DNA from: Centroberyx gerrardi
Lineage: Eukaryota; Chordata; Actinopteri; Beryciformes; Berycidae
Assembly (NCBI RefSeq): GCF_048128805.1
Contig: NC_136010.1
Coordinates: 21,479,480 to 21,543,479 of the forward strand
Direction: 5' to 3'
DNA: 64,000 bases
Both the position numbers and the translations under genes were made by a program. The first letter of the stretch is position 1, and each line of letters begins with the position of its first letter. The notes beneath the pieces are model-generated. The model ran no database searches and was not told where the DNA came from. It saw only the letters and a program-made list of their open reading frames with translations. Below, in pieces: positions 24,512 through 38,829 of the stretch.

Positions 24512-27500
24512 CCTGTTTAGAATTCCTTAAATCAGGTTCTCTTTTTGCCGCCATAATGTCCACCCAACCCCATGATTTAAGTCATAGCCTGTCCATATTT
24601 GCTGTTTGTTTGACCCCATAAGGCCACGAACCCTGGCTGATCCTTCATCTGAGGACAAAGCTTATGTTTGCAGTGACATCATAAATGCCTGTGCAGAGAA
24701 AACAATGGCTGATGAATTCAGTGGGAGTCGGGGCACAGTGGACAGCGGGACACAGAGACGTGGCCCGAAACGTCCAGTGTCATGGAAAGTTTCGGACAAG
24801 AACCCACGCCTTGACCAAACACGCACAGAGAGCTCCCAAAATGAAGGGATCGAATTGCTGTGGCTGTTGTAGGGACAGTGGCAGGGAGGGACTGACCGCT
24901 CTGAAAGCTGGTTATATTATACTGACTATACCCGTGCTGGGATGGTCAGGTCATATCACTAAGTGTTTATATGAAGCTTAGTGAGACAGTCAGAGAAAGG
25001 GGGTCTGCTCCTTGGGGAAGAAAGACGCTTTGTTTTTATAGGCTGCCTGGAATGTGTTGAGGACTGTGGACATCTGCTTTATTAGCATATGTGATTCCAC
25101 CCCCAGCTATGAATCTGCTGGTGGTCTGATTATGTTTCATACTGTTACCGACACCTGTAAATTCAGAGCGTGTCGATAATTGGTCTGCAAATGTTGCATA
25201 ATGAAGGGATGGTGGTTCCTCATTATATTGCTCATATTTAAAAGTTTACATTTTGTTTTGTAACGATGATTGAAAGAAAGAAGCAGTAGGATTTGTAAAG
25301 TACATGTTTTTGCATGCAAGAAGCTTAAATTGCACTGCATAGAGCTTAGAGCTATATGAATGTGTGTGTGACTCTGCAAAGTTTGGGTCTCTCCTGGAGC
25401 TTATTGGTGTGAAAATTCCTCAGAGTCATTCTCAGGTCATTACAGATGCATCCCACCCATGCATTCATACTGGCTCATGGATTACCATTTTCTTTGTTAG
25501 GCTAATAACATTATTGTGCCTTTTTAAAATCCAGTAGGGGGTATATGTATGTATGAATGTACAATCGCTTAGGAATGAGATGTTTTTTTGTATGGAAATG
25601 TAATGGTTAGTATTCATTGTGGACACTCAAGTTTTTTGGGATTAACTGTGAACATGCAAAAGTCTTTAAAACACTTAAAAAATGCTGTTGGATGTTTTTG
25701 TAAGAAGAATTATGAAAAAACTTATCATCTCAAAGAACTCTCCCCTAATATTGGGGTTGACTCTCAACACACTGCTTCAGGGTGTTTCCTGTTAGCACAA
25801 CTTCATGTCCAGATAATTAATTAGTTTATGAAGGACGCACCATTTCTCAAAAGCCATGAGTGATAAAGATCCCCCTCGACAGATATCATCTATTAAATAG
25901 GCCAGGCCAGCGTAACCTAACACCTATTGGGGAATGCACTCAATCATGCCTATTGTTTCTGGTCACATACAGTTCCTTTCTGTTAGATAAGTATGGCCTG
26001 GCCACAGAGATAACAACAATGCCTTAAAAGCATGGATGAGACGTCCAGTGTCAACACCTCGGTTTGCAGGGTTACCACCCAGATTAATGTGCTGGCTCAA
26101 CTTAGTGGCAGGCAGAGTGGTCAACTAAGTGGAAGGAAATGCATGTTACTCACTTATATTTACATAATAAAACTGTAAGTGGACAGCCTGGGTGTAAGCC
26201 TATTTTTTAGGACAGAAAGTCACATTAGTACTTCATATTGTCTCATTATACTTGGACATCTCCAACAGTCCAGACATTGTTTCCAATATCAATTTATCCC
26301 TGGCTAATATTCAGACTATTAGTCAGGGTGTAATGAGGGGAGGCAGCACTATGGGGTGAGTCAAGCAGCAATTTGATGGGGGGCAGCTTCTGAATGGGCA
26401 GCATAAATATTATGGCATGGAGGATGTGAGTCAGGACACAGAGAACCCAGTTCATTGGTCCATTACTTGAGTTGAAAGGAAAGAGAGGAAGTTGGTAGGA
26501 AGATTTGTCACCAGCAGATCTCTCTCTTTTGGGAAGGGGGTGGTCTCTGTACCACTCAGGAATGTGAAAAAAGACCTGGGTGTTGGGAGTGTTTTTTTTT
26601 TTTTTTTCATGGATAACACCAGTTGATCATCAGATTCTGTGAAGTGTTACAGCTCAACATGACTGATTGAATGGTGTCAAAGCAAATATTTACATTTGAT
26701 TTAATATTTTGGGTTTAAGTTTCCAAGGTTGTTTAATGCTTCAATAGTTTACTATTTAAAACCATCACATATCATCATACCTGAAAATACCTGTTGTTCA
26801 AGACATAAATTACGCAACATCTAATCCCAGTAATCTCAGAACAGCATACCATAAACTGGCTCTGACACAATTCTCTTTATTGTATCAAGGCCTCTTCTCT
26901 TCATGACTGTCATGCTAACATGCTCTAGCTAGGTCAAAAGGCTACATTTCACCAGTTCCAGTGTTTTAACTACATCTACATTCCTGCTGAAAGCTCATTT
27001 GAGGCAGTTGTCCTGCTCAGACACTCATCAGCGGTGGTGGGAGGCTGATATATCCATCTGCGCCTATGAAGGGGCGCTAATCCTTGACAACTGTGCCCCT
27101 CTGGCACCATATCCGTTGCACTGCTGGTTGCGTGATACAATGGGCTCCCCTCCTTTGTCCTTGAAATTGTTTTAATTAGCCCCTCAGCGGGGGTGGGGTT
27201 GCAAACATAAGACTGACTCAACAGGATTGTCAAAATCACAGGAGCATGATACTACAGGCTTGGAGGTGGTTGACACGTGTTTCAAACAGAGAATGGTCTG
27301 TAATTCATAAAATACGTCACAGTAAAATAGATCTATAATAAATGCAGCCTTTTAAATCATATTGAATGAATGGGACCAACCTTGGACCTCTAGATAAACA
27401 CCTCTACTGGAAACTTTCTGAATGTTTTAAAATTGAATCTACAAAGTTTATAGTGTTCAGCACAGTGAGAGCAGAACATCATAAGAAAAGAATTATCCTG

Positions 27501-30500
27501 AACTTCATGTTTTGATTAGCTTGGTAGAGGATATGAATATTTGATATAGAAGCTGGTTTCTCGTTCCAGCAGTAATGCTGTTTGGTGGAATTGAACCCTC
27601 TGCCAGCAAGGAATGTAAGTGAACAATAGTAAATATTTCATCGGTGACATACCTGCCATGAAACACATAACTAGACAATGAGTCCAAAAAAAGTCATCTG
27701 TCACTTGCAGCCCTGATTGCAAACCTTTGAAACCTGTTATACTTGCTGGCCCTTTCTTTGTCACTAAACAAATGCAATGTCACATTTCTTTGCACTGCAT
27801 TTTTAGTTCAACTTAAAATCCCATGGGCAAAGCCAGAGCTTGACCATATGAAAAACTGCATTGAGAGCATTGAGTTGAGTGCGTGTGTATATGACTGGGT
27901 ACACATGTCTGTGTATATGTGTGCTGGTAGATAAGACATAGCTGCAAGCAGTTGCTTGTGTGTCCACCAAACCTCCAGCATGGACCACTTGGACCTCCCA
28001 GCAGCCAGCCAGACCTGCCAACAAGAGGTGACAAGAAGCCAAGTCGTTACGTGATCCAAGAGGATCATGTGACCACTAAAATGCCACCATAATCCAATAT
28101 CCATGTCTGTTTTGTGGGTCTCTCTCTAAACTCCATTCAGGGAATCTCTGTGGAATGCCACCCAAATCCGAGGTTCCTCCAGATCTGATGGGGCTTTGAC
28201 ACCAGTTCTTGATAAGGGGAAACAACAAGTTGTATTTTAGGACATTGTTTGCCAAATAGCCAAACAGTAACTCACTATGGATACACCATGGAGGAAAAAA
28301 AAACTTAGTTTGGCCTATTATGTAGATGCCCCCACCCCCTTCCAAATTCAGCTCTCCCAAGTCAAATACACCCATCCCCCTCGTGCTCCCTCCTCTCCCT
28401 GCCCCATGGGAGGAGGGGTGGTGGAGAGAGATCCCAAACCATCTGAATCCCTTTTAACTAAGTGGCCAGAGAGGAGTAAGGGCAATTATTCCACCATGAT
28501 GCATTCCTTTTCAAAAGAGGATACCACCACTGTGCAACACTTGGAATGCAAGCTGTGTTATGGGCATTCAAGGCATGTCACATCCTCATACTGCTCACAA
28601 AAAAACTAGAGATGTGCATCAAAACACCAAAACAGGTGCTCACAGTGGCATGATATATGTCAGCGCTGTGCGCACAGTGGGAAACAAAATATGGGAATAT
28701 GGGAAATTACTTGCTTGTAAATGATACAAAAGATAATTTACACATACACTAGAGGCTCATTTGTCTGAAACCCATGAGGATGCAAGTTGTTCAGTAGAAT
28801 GAAATGTTCCGAATACTGAAATTCCAGATCAAAATGTATTCAAAATCTGAAAAATAAAAAAACATGCACAGACATTCCAAAATCATCTATAAAGTCAAAT
28901 TTTCATTTTAAATGCTTCAAAAAATCAACAAGGGAATTCCACAGTCATATAGCCTATATTCATAATATATTTTCACAATTTATACAATATATATTCAGAG
29001 GTAGGTGTGGGCAAACAAGGTGCTGAATGTTTGTCATAAGAGACACATTTGACTATTTTACACAAATAGCTGACCACAAGCTGCATTACTCTTCCGCCAA
29101 AGCAAATGTGTGCTCCCATGTCAGGATGTTCCTTGATGTTTTAGTGATTTGCCTATTTGTCATTTATGTTGTTATTCAGTTTCCTGGCACTATAAACACA
29201 GGCTTAATGATGAAAAATACAGCTGTAGGACGTTTGAATAGAGAGGCCTACAATTAACAAAGATTAATAATGGTGTGCTGTGATGAAGCCCCTCCTCATA
29301 CCGGCGCCCTCAGGCAAAGTTCTGTGAGAAAAAAAGTGTTTGTTTGTTTTCGCCCTTCATAGTCATGCTGATTATAAGAAACCGGAGATGTCGCATTCTT
29401 CTCTGCATGGAATTTGAGGGCTTTTTTTTTTTCATCGCCTTTCATCATTAATTCATTGAAAACAGAGCAAAAGAAGGCACATGTGTAGGTTTTGACAAGA
29501 ATAATGTATGTTTCAATGAAATAAATCAATATTCTGATATCATAACCGTCTTTGATTATTCAACATATCCCATTCTCACCCAGCATCATTTCCTAATAGA
29601 GGCATATGGGGAGGAAATAATATCCTCCAGCACACTTTAGTATGACAAAAGAATTGTGACTTTAGTGCTGTGTGGCCTCACTTTTTCATACTCCACCTGT
29701 AGCTTGTGCAGTATTGATTGCTTTCAGAGAGCCTTGCGAGGTCCACTTCTTCAGTGGTGTTTAATGAAGCTCATCGTCCTCTACCAATTCTCTCACCGTT
29801 TCCTCTGAAACTGGACACTTGTGCCCATGTATCATCCAGCGGCACCTCTCTTAGGAAGCGACTGGAGCATGGAGCGCGAGCTTTAACACTTCTTTTAAGA
29901 GTAAGACAATAAGCACAAGACAAATTTCCAACTGAGCAGCTGTGTGGTGGAAAACACTTGCCTTTGTCCGATCCTTCCCACAGTGTTATAGGGGCTGTCA
30001 TACGCCGAGCATTTGTTTGACTGTTTCAGATGGGTTTTTGAAAGCATGTGGGGTGGAACCAAACACATTCTTATGTGTGTGAAAGTCAATAGAACAGAAC
30101 GGACAGGGTATAAAGACAAATGTTGCTTTACTGTGCTCCCATTTTCCCTCCTCATCTGTAATATTACTATTGACTCTATCTTGGAAGGAATTTTCTACAT
30201 ATAATTGTGGCATTGTAATCAAAATCAGCTTCTATCTAAGCATGTTTTGCCAGATGACTCCAGGTTTTACTGCTGTTACGTGGCTTCAACTCAAATCATT
30301 AAGGCTGTTGTTATCAATTGTAATTCAATTAAAGTGTGAGCAACATCTGAACTATTCAAGCATGAACAGCTTTTTGATCACAGATCGATGGAGCATTCAG
30401 AATGTGGACCCATTCACCATTTCAGAGACTGAAATAGGAGAGATAAGTTTGAAATGTGTGGGTTTACACAAATGTACATGTGGGTGTGTTCCATAACAGA

Positions 30501-31320
30501 CTTCACCGTGTCTGTATTGTGTTAGGAAGCAGATTCCACACACTGACACAGGGAGCAGCCAGCTAAATGTGTCTGTGTGATAAGTCCGCCCCAAGCCTTT
30601 CATCCCCTGGACATTTGGACAGAGACACAGACAGGTCAGGGTTAATGACAGGCTGTCAATGCACCTTTAATGTACTATGTGTTGATTAAAGGCCATTTAC
30701 TTGTCCCCATATGGATAATGGTTTTGCATAGTAAAGCAAAAAGAAATATCAAAAGCTATACATTAAAGGAATGCAATAAGTGAACAGCCAAGACAACAAG
30801 GCAAAACTGCAAGAAAGATGTATGTAGGTTTGATAGTATGATTGAGATGGTGATTTTGTCAAAGCAAGTCTTCTTGGCTTGTAATTAATTTATCCTGCCA
30901 TCTGACTCCACTATAGTAAGTACATATACCATATCTGTGCCACCTACTGTTCTACTTTACTCTGCCCAGTCACACAATCCACTAACATTTCCTTCAGAGA
31001 TGGCCGACTGTAATGGAATACTTGTTAAAAAGAGAAGAATGTGCTTTAATTTGTCAAGGGGATCTGAGCTGACAACTTTAGTAAAGTCCACTATAACAAC
31101 CTTCCAGGGCCCCTGACCTAGGGAGGGAGTGACCCCTGACCTTATTTGGGCCTCTTTTATGAGGACTTTTTTCGGCTCCGGCCAGATGGCTAAACTATCA
31201 AAGGGTTTTTTATGAGAAAAATCTGCAGGCAAGAGTGGAGTAGTATATTTATCTCATTGTGTGGAGGACGAAGCCTCTGTAACTTCCGACTCGGTGGGGA
31301 GAGAAGGAATTGGAAACATA
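24512..31320. other. Non-coding interval
   Basis: I see no gene. The part 26990-27200 is GC-richer and has SOX-like (ACAATGG, CCTTTGT) and homeodomain-like (TTAATTAG) sites. It is a conserved-element candidate only. Confidence 0.45.
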
Positions 31321-31325
31321 GATGG

Positions 31326-31327
<2 letters not shown>

Positions 31328-31365
<38 letters not shown>
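31328..31365. repeat. (GT)19 microsatellite
   Basis: Pure GT run. Confidence 0.97.
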
Positions 31366-31367
<2 letters not shown>

Positions 31368-31369
31368 AC

Positions 31370-33865
31370 GTGCTCACCACTACCAAACATAAAAAGTAGC
31401 CATTTATCAGTCTCTCTTTCATAAACAGTGATAATTTAATCTTAACTTTCAGGCATGAAAGGTGTTTTATTAAACATATTGATCTCTACTTTCCATCTTT
31501 CAGTCTCTCCTTATCTTAAACACAACCATAGACATTACAGTACAATATAATTGGAAGATATTTTTGCACAATATTTTAGATTAGTCGGCTCTCTTCAAAG
31601 AGAAATTTTAGATTGTGTCCCCATTATCAGCAGCTCGCTATTGACTCTGTCTTTCATTCCCAGCTAACACTAACAGCATCAGCAAACAAGCAAAAGATAT
31701 CGATTTTAAGTCGTTGCAACTCAAAAACGGCTCCTTGTCGATAGTTGCAATCTGAAGATGGAATGAAATGAGCGACTTTTACAGTCTATTGTTGAATAAG
31801 GCCGCTCCCCCTCTGTCCACAAACAAGCTCCGGCACTTTTATGGGTGGCGTAAAAATCAGTTTATGAAAAGGTTTTTTAAATGCCACCCTGAAACTGATG
31901 TGACAGTTGCCTGAGATCGCAGATGAGCGCCAATCAGTGGAATTTGTGTGTTTGGGGAAGGGAAGAGTTGTGTGTCCCAGGGTCACTATAACTCGCTCTG
32001 CTCACATCACTCATGTGGCGTCTTTATGAGCGATGGGCTGTTTTGTTGGATTAGGTTTCTGGGGAAGCATTCATTCCAGGCCCGGTCTATAAGCACAGCA
32101 ATACGCCAATAGGTGAAAGATCCCAGGAAATGTTACCTTAAGTGTGACGGCTTGGGTGTATGACCGAAGTGTAATATGCATATCCAGTGTATGCTTATGT
32201 GTGTGTATATGCATGGATCTGACTTTGAGAGCTAACTTTGAGCTAATGACAACAAACCCACTCTATCAGTGAAGTCACGCTGGTGAACGCCCCACTCAGC
32301 AGGAAGTAGCTGCCTTCTAATACACACACACGCATCGACACACAGCTGCTGTAAGCATTAAACGTTCGCCGTTCTCCTCAGCTGGTCCCTCTGAGCCCAC
32401 TCGTCATCTCTCTTTCGACTTCTGTATGAACACGAACAAGATAATTTCCAGACATTTCTTCCGTGTGAGTGAAAGGGGATATACAGGGTTTCCAAACTCC
32501 TTCTAGCACCAGATTCATCATGTGCATGCATGCAAAAGATTCAGAGTGGACAGATGCTTAAAGAATCTTGTCCCTTTTTTTTTTAACTTTCAATACCAAA
32601 ATGGTATTTGATGAGAAAAATGGTTTTCCAAATTCACTTCAATACAAAATGTATTGTTTTTTTTAATTCATAATCATTCCACAGTGACTCTCTGATAATA
32701 ATAATAATAAAAAAAAAAAACACAGATCAGTCAATTCATGAAGTTCTGTGGCTGTTCAAGTTGCATGTAGCTTGTTTTCTCCACCCATCATAACTGGGTA
32801 ACCTAAGCTGTCCCCGGCCTAGTTGTTTTAATGTGGCCATTCCTTCTCTTGATTGCACTCAGAGGTCGAGCGAGATCTGAAGTCACTGGAAGCAGTTAAA
32901 ATAATAGGAGCTGACCATGTGTTTGAGGTTATAAGAAGGGGAGGGATGGCCCCCTTTGCACAGACCCCAAACAGCCGCTATGGGAACTGCTGCAGTTTGC
33001 TTCTACATTGTATGAATCTGGAGAATATATGAAGAAAAACATCAATTATGAGGACTGGCATCAGTTATAACAGGCAGTGTAGATCTCAAAACTGAGGGTG
33101 GCATGACTGGGTTTGTTTTTTTTGTTTTTTACTGTATTCTACCCATTGGCATTGATTGTCACAATCAGGTGACAAATATTACATTTGCGTTCATGGATTT
33201 TGAGTTGACGCGTACAGGGGTGCTCACCAATCATGCATTATCAAGCTGTGTGTGTGTTTGCATGTGTGTGTGCATGGACGTATGTGCAAGGCTATTATAG
33301 TTAATTGATACTTAAACTAATAAAAAACTGGATCATGGCAGGAAAAATGCATAAAAAAACTGAAATTAAAGTGAAGTTACAGTCTCATAACACTCCAATA
33401 TTACAATCTCTGCCAGGTATACTTGCAATGAAATTGATTAATAATCAGCATGGAATACTTACAGCTTTAGTCTTTTGATTAGCACCTTAATGAGAGTAGT
33501 GTGAGTAATCCTCTGGAAATGAATCTATCAAGACATTAAAATATACAATGTCCTTTAAAGGAAAATAAAATTAAAACACTACCACTGAAGAAAGAGAACT
33601 TAAACTGAATAAGATAAAATTGGAAAAATGAACTAAAATAAGAAGATCCAGAAATCAAATCTAAACTAAAACTGATATTAAGATGGAAACTTTATAAAAA
33701 TGAAAACTTATGTTATCTACTGATTACCAGTTTGTTATGCATGTTGGAGTTCATCTATGTGCTAAAGTCAGTGCAGCCTTCCTGTTTGCCTTCCCCTGTG
33801 GGGCTACCCCTGAGGCTCAGCACATGTACACACACATGCACACACACGCCTGCTTTCAAAAATAC
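31370..33865. other. Non-coding interval
   Basis: No coding sequence. The part 31780-31980 includes several TTTATGR/TTTTATGG motifs of the posterior Hox/Cdx type within sequence that looks constrained; this is conjecture. Homopolymer A and T runs occur near 32570-32720. Confidence 0.45.
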
Positions 33866-33869
33866 TCAT

Positions 33870-33895
33870 ACACACACACACACACACACACACAC
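33870..33895. repeat. (CA)13 microsatellite
   Basis: Pure CA run. Confidence 0.95.
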
Positions 33896-34592
33896 TCTAG
33901 ATAGCTGTCTCCACCCATTTTCATTCACAAAGAGAAGCATGGCTGGGGAGGCGGAGCTAATGCTGACCCAAATTTGTATGTGTCACTGAAAGAGCACATC
34001 AGGCTCTGTGCTGCAGTGAAAGTCACTTGTCAGTCCAAATGATGCTGTTAGTGTGCAAAATCACTAAAGATGACTGTGTTCACTGTGCTTGAACATTACA
34101 GGATCTTTTGTCCCATGGCCATGCAAAACATTTCATCCCCTTGGATACATGTAAACTGCAGTGTTTGATTTCTGTATCTTGCAAATGAACGAGAATCAGA
34201 AATATGAGGGGAATCCTTCACCTATGGACATTTTTTTTCTTCACCCACTGTTGAATCTGCTGAAGTTTGGGACACAAAGGCCCCTCGGCGCAGGCCAGCC
34301 CACCCTGCAGATGGCTGGAGGATCAGAGGCTGTCAGCACGCTTAAACGAGCCAAGAGTCGGGGCTTCGGCCCTGCGGGGGAGGACAGCGCATGAATGGGG
34401 TGTTTCCACCAGCCTCTATAGCCCCCCACTGGGCATTTGTAAAATGATTTGTGGCAAATTTGTTTAATCAATATGGATGCGGGGGTTTGGATACCTCCTG
34501 TGCACTGTTTTCTTTCTTTCTTTCTGACTCTCTTTCTTGTCTGTATGTGCCTCAGCGGTCACTACGTATTAGCCCAGCTCAGAGCTCAGTCT

Positions 34593-34593
<1 letters not shown>

Positions 34594-34632
<39 letters not shown>

Positions 34633-34665
34633 AGAGTGTGTGTCAGAGTGTGTGTGTGTCAGAGT
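34594..34665. repeat. (GT)19 microsatellite with TCAGAGTGTG tail repeats
   Basis: A pure GT run to 34631 is followed by repeated TCAGAGTGTGTG units. Confidence 0.95.
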
Positions 34666-35173
34666 ACAAGAGGATGTATACCTGAGAGGGAAGAAGTTAT
34701 CGATCAGGAGAGGACTTGCCAAACAAGCAGTGGGATTCAAACAAGTAACACGAGTTTGGCACACTTGATAAAAAATGAGTGGAACAAAGCCTTCCCTGGA
34801 TTCAGTTTCCCCCTTTTTTAGTAGAAACTTGTCAAAATGACCAAAGTAACAAATGTTCATAACTGTGTTTCCAAGTTAGTATCAACGCATTTTGTGATTT
34901 GTATTGTTCTGGCATTGTTTGTGGTGTGAAGTGAGGGGACATATACTGTAAAAGCCATTAGCGTGTCATGTCTTATGTGTGAATGCATTCGGCACACTCT
35001 CTTTCACAAAAAGCTTAAATCCTCCGCTTGTCATGTAGGAAAGCAACAGCAGGTGGTTCCAGTCCAGTTCTGCCTCTGACCGACACTGTGGCTGCTGTCC
35101 AGGAGGAAGCAAGGGACAAAGGGCACCTATAGGTTTTTCTCCTTTTTTGTCTAGCTTGTACTTTACAGTTTTG

Positions 35174-35174
<1 letters not shown>

Positions 35175-35204
<30 letters not shown>
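35175..35204. repeat. (TC)15 microsatellite
   Basis: Pure TC run. Confidence 0.95.
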
Positions 35205-35208
<4 letters not shown>

Positions 35209-36705
35209 TTATCTCTTGATCTCTCACTTTTTGTCCAGCTGAAGAGAAAGAGAAAGAGAAGAGAAACCTGAAGTAAAGTTGTTGTGTTCTTCACTTCCCT
35301 CGACATTGATTTAATTATTGTAGGGATTTTTACATAGAAAATCAAAAAAAATCAGCACTTAGCCAACATGACAATCAGGTTGTGTTGCACACTAAAAAAA
35401 ACAATAAGGCATAAATGAGGTAGAGATCCCAGCGGCCAGGGAAAGAGCATCCATATCCTACCTCTGCATACCTTTCTGGTTGCTATGTCCTGTTTTTATT
35501 TAAAGCTTTTACAACTGGATGCTTCTGGCTCTTCCGCTGGGACGGTTTTGTCAATATAAACCCAGGAAAGCACATAAGTACTTTTGTCACACACTCCTTG
35601 GCCCGGTGACTTGAATAACTTTCACAGGCCCTTGAATCTCTCTCTCTTTCTCCCCCTTGCTCCCTCTCAAAACTGCGCTACCAGAGCTAACCGAATCCCA
35701 GTTCTTAGACAGATGTTGGCAGAATTCCTAATTTCATTCTTATTCTCTCAGCCTGTCAGTTTTGAAAGGGGGAAGCAGGACAGAAAATAATCGGCAGAAC
35801 ATCCCATAAGTGTGAATGGGGAGCAGCAGATGTGGATGTGGAGGGGGGCTGCCATCGGGCCTCCCCAAGGCCCATCTGACCATTGTTCGGCATAGGAGCC
35901 ATTTCTGTGGTTGCTATGACAACAATAATACACTTTTATCTATGTCCCCGTGCAGGGCAATATGATAATGTGAGCTCTGACGCTTTGAACTCACTGAGAT
36001 GGGAAGAGGCCAAATAGCAAACAAACACAAATATGCCTTTTCAAGGATTAAAAAAAAATCTGAGATATATTTGTCTTGCCACTGTAAAAATGTCAAAACA
36101 TTTACCATATTCTATTATGCATTTTGGGACAATAAAGCATGAAATTACTTTTTCAAGAGAACTGTGTACTCTATGTTCAACTCAATTTACAGGAAAGTTG
36201 AATAGGTTTTAAGTGCCTGGAAGTGACTAATGTTTCATACAGTAGGCAGCGACTGTGGGGATTCAGTGTTTCTATTCAGCGGGTCACCAGTGTCTCTCTC
36301 AATGGCCGCTGTAAACCTACATTGAAGAGACTGAAAACACACCAGGTGTCTTATAGTCTTTGAGCCCCAGAAGAATGACACATTCATTGTCAAGTGCTTT
36401 ATGCCCTGTGTTTCTTTTATATTCGGGGCAGTTTTTTCCCCTTCACCACCCAAGGGCACAGGAAAGGGCTTTTTGCTTATGCTAAACATAACCTTCATAA
36501 ATCACATTAGCATTGTTTTAATCATCTGTTTTTTGAGGGCTTCTATCATTTTGATGATGAAAAGGAACGACACAGATTAAATCGTGTCCATCCAAATCCA
36601 TCATGTCTTTCACAAATGAAGATGACAGTTTATGTATCCATTGATATCTATATACTGTATATCTACATATATATAGTTTATACAGTCTATGGGTATGTAT
36701 ATAAA
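35205..36705. other. Non-coding interval
   Basis: Nothing beyond short random frames and A-rich runs is seen. Confidence 0.5.
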
Positions 36706-36708
36706 GAT

Positions 36709-36745
<37 letters not shown>

Positions 36746-36746
36746 G
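36709..36746. repeat. (ATAG)9 tetranucleotide microsatellite
   Basis: Perfect GATA/ATAG units in an AT-rich setting. Confidence 0.96.
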
Positions 36747-37365
36747 ATATTATAGCCTAATGTATATAAATGATATAAACAATGTGTATAATATACAATA
36801 TTATGTCTATTGTTCTTGCTCTCAATTAGCCAATGAAACAGTAGCTTGAAAATAACCTCAAAAAACAATAATTTTAAAGTGCCTGACCCCTGGTAATATG
36901 GAATAGGCAAAACATGATACATCTGTACTTGCAATTAGTTAATTTTGATCAAGTGAAACCTATTTTGCCTGTGAGAATCAGGTAGACTGATTTAAAACAA
37001 AGGAATAACATTGAGCTTTGCTTTTCTTTAGGTTATATTTATATTCCTTTCAGAGCAAATTTGGGACGAGTAACCAGCGCAAATATTTGTTTTGTCTTTG
37101 CTTCTAGCATTCATTTTAGCCCATTAATCCATTTCATTACATGACAGGTGGGTTTTGTTTGCAGACTAATGTGTGTGTAAATCATTAGACCCCTTAATTC
37201 ATTTGGCCCAAAAATCTGAATAAACATACGAACAGTTGATATTCCATGCATGTTTTTTTTCTGCTTTCCTTAATGTAAGAAGCTACTAAATCTGTCAGAG
37301 GAGGACATGTTTGTTGTAATGATTTTATGTGAAATCTCCCTTAAGGTGTGTGTGTATGTAAGTCT

Positions 37366-37372
<7 letters not shown>

Positions 37373-37444
<72 letters not shown>

Positions 37445-37451
37445 TGTGTGT
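37373..37451. repeat. Long GT microsatellite, about 79 nt
   Basis: GT repeats are nearly uninterrupted, with single TATG steps near the right end. Confidence 0.97.
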
Positions 37452-38240
37452 ACATGCGTGCATATGTGCAAGGATGGGTGTGTCAGCATGAGATCATATT
37501 TACATGGGTGTGTTACAATCATCAATGTTTCATCAGCACCATACTTTACCCTGGTCACTTTGCCATCTGGCTGCACTTTCCACAAAACTTAATCCATCAA
37601 TGTGAACGAGCATAACATGTGGGCTGTAGCATAAACCAACTCTGAAATACTTTGGTATCAGTAAATCAATGACAAAACATGAAAGATACTTATTGACTGA
37701 ATCATTTTATTCCTTTAATTTAAATCATTGGACTGACATAATTTACATAAACATCTATTCAGAGCTACATTGTATCTCATGATGTATTATACCACTTAAT
37801 TATACCATACATGCCATTATATACGCTTTAGCATTGTTATGATGACTTATATGCTTATAGACGCTTTCACTTTACTCAAAGCTCTGCTTATGTTTTATAA
37901 GAGTAAACTGTGAAAGGTTTGCTTTGGCCAGTGAATTATATGGGGACTATGTGTTCAGCTTGATACGTTTTGTTGGTTTGTGAACCTCAATTTTGCTGCT
38001 TGTTTGTTGTGCAAATATTCTATTATGAAAATCAAGAAGTGATGCCTGTAAATAAAAAAAATCCACGTGCTATTGTGCATTTGGTGCATTCCCATAAGCT
38101 AATTGGAGGTGGGGCAGGGCTGATATCCTGCAGCCCCTCTCCCCAGCACTTCCCACCCTGTAAATGTTTATGGCCCCGACCCAGATTGCATCTTAGATTT
38201 GAAGGATTGGCCCCCTGTTGACTCACAGCTTGATGGTGAC

Positions 38241-38248
<8 letters not shown>

Positions 38249-38325
<77 letters not shown>
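38249..38325. repeat. Long TC microsatellite, about 77 nt
   Basis: TC repeats with one TCGC interruption at 38281-38284. Confidence 0.97.
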
Positions 38326-38329
<4 letters not shown>

Positions 38330-38806
38330 GTTGTATCTCAAATTCTTCAGCTTGACTTTTTCCTTCTTTTCTGCATCCCCCAAAACTACCACTCACTATT
38401 ATAAAATGATGAAAATTAGTTCATTAGCGGCATCTAAGCTCAAGAGTTGGGGGGATTGTACCATTTAAAAAAATCTCTACTTTTTCTAATGTGTGCCTTC
38501 ATGTCCCTTAAAGCTGCCCTGCTTCGTTACACAGACTCATCATAAAGTACCTCTAGTCAATGTGTGGCTGGCTGAGAGTGAGAAGTGGACACAGTAGGGT
38601 TCTCTCCATACAGTGAGTCCTTGTTCCCCCAACCCTCTATTGTTTGTTGATGGAAGCAGTTGTCATAGTCATGCAATAACAAAAGCCTGACTATTGGTGT
38701 GTTTACCTCTGCACAGGAACCACTGGGCAATTCTCCATTAAATTACAGCCATGTGTGGGCCACTGTTCTCTCCCCTCACCCGCTAGCCTCCTCTGCCACA
38801 GACGCA

Positions 38807-38828
38807 CACACACACACACACACACACA
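38807..38828. repeat. (CA)11 microsatellite
   Basis: Pure CA run. Confidence 0.93.
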
Positions 38829-38829
38829 G

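Noticed and set aside
36518..36934. 138-codon minus-strand frame
   Set aside because: Its middle is the translated ATAG microsatellite (Ile-Tyr-Leu-Ser) and the rest has no recognisable domain.
37270..37615. Cys-Val and Thr-His repeat frames
   Set aside because: They are translations of CA/GT microsatellites. The same holds at 7027-7353, 11010-11557, 12097-12450, 14592-14888, 23548-23864, 31190-31424, 33710-33989 and 34451-34860.
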